Source: an uncultured Muribaculaceae bacterium (GTDB taxonomy: Bacteria; Bacteroidota; Bacteroidia; Bacteroidales; Muribaculaceae). From it: a stretch of 6,208 nt of DNA. Of the stretch, positions 6,154 through 6,208 are shown piece after piece. A program made the translations under genes and the position numbers. Position 1 is the stretch's first letter; each line of letters begins with the position of its first letter. The stretch spans positions 1-6,208 of the forward strand of contig CAJUBL010000095.1 in NCBI GenBank assembly GCA_910584665.1, read 5' to 3'. The notes under the pieces are model-generated. The model did no database searches, was not told where the DNA came from, and saw only the letters and a program-made list of their open reading frames with translations.

Positions 6154-6185
6154 CAAAGATACGGATAAGCCGAGAGCAAATCAAA
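6154..6185 (-). promoter_or_regulatory. Bacteroidetes-type promoter for recQ
   Basis: On the minus strand there is TTTG (6182-6185), a 20-base spacer and TATCTTTG (6154-6161), a perfect match to the Bacteroidetes consensus. The -7 element ends five bases before the ATG at 6148, so the transcript should begin at or within a few bases of the start codon. This fixes the recQ start downstream of the in-frame ATG at 6184. The remaining 6186-6208 is AT-rich, with nothing recognisable. Confidence 0.85.
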
Positions 6186-6208
6186 ATTTATTTTGAATTT
6201 GCCGAGCG

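Noticed and set aside
6148..6184. recQ start at the upstream in-frame ATG (6184)
   Set aside because: The -7 promoter element sits inside these 12 codons, and the added residues do not resemble a RecQ N-terminus.
5729..6196. 155-codon plus-strand frame opposite the recQ helicase core
   Set aside because: RecQ motifs on the minus strand explain the region fully; the plus-strand product has no recognisable features.
1..6208. CRISPR array, phage genes, toxin-antitoxin or defence system
   Set aside because: No regularly spaced direct repeats, integrase, small paired toxin-antitoxin genes or defence domains were seen; the RecQ has normal housekeeping architecture.

Overview
The window looks like chromosomal DNA from an anaerobic gut-type member of the Bacteroidales. 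Three things point there. First, three promoters match the Bacteroidetes sigma pattern (TTTG or TTG, about 20 bases, then TAnnTTTG). Second, the tRNA gene does not encode the 3' CCA, and the genes lack clear Shine-Dalgarno sites. Third, the gene order is sdhC-sdhA-sdhB with a five-helix, di-heme type cytochrome b and a flavoprotein of the Bacteroides fumarate reductase type. A family such as Muribaculaceae is plausible, but this is inference from general resemblance.

Layout. At 4-77 on the minus strand is tRNA-Arg(ACG), with its promoter at 105-136. An A/T-tract block (137-180) separates it from a divergent promoter (181-212) that should drive the plus-strand operon sdhC (334-1128), sdhA (1144-3171) and sdhB (3206-3961). 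These encode a complete succinate dehydrogenase / menaquinol:fumarate reductase: membrane cytochrome b, FAD subunit and three-cluster iron-sulfur subunit. A strong hairpin terminator (3992-4036) closes the operon. On the minus strand, convergent to the operon, is full-length recQ (4277-6148), a 3'-5' DNA helicase with helicase core, zinc/winged-helix and HRDC domains. Its promoter (6154-6185) lies so close to the ATG that the mRNA should have almost no leader.

The least ordinary part is the convergent intergenic region. A 161-base, nearly self-complementary element (4116-4276) has 20/21-base terminal inverted repeats and is flanked by TCA on both sides. The right-hand TCA is exactly the recQ stop codon (TGA on the minus strand). 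This looks like a miniature inverted-repeat transposable element that landed at the stop codon without damaging the gene.

Other points of interest are a six-cysteine tail on SdhC predicted to lie in the periplasm, an A19/U56 replacement of the usual G19/C56 tertiary pair in the tRNA, and a short protein-like remnant on the minus strand across the sdhC promoter and leader. I see no CRISPR array, phage gene, defence system or obvious new multi-gene system here; apart from the palindromic element and these details, the window is housekeeping DNA.
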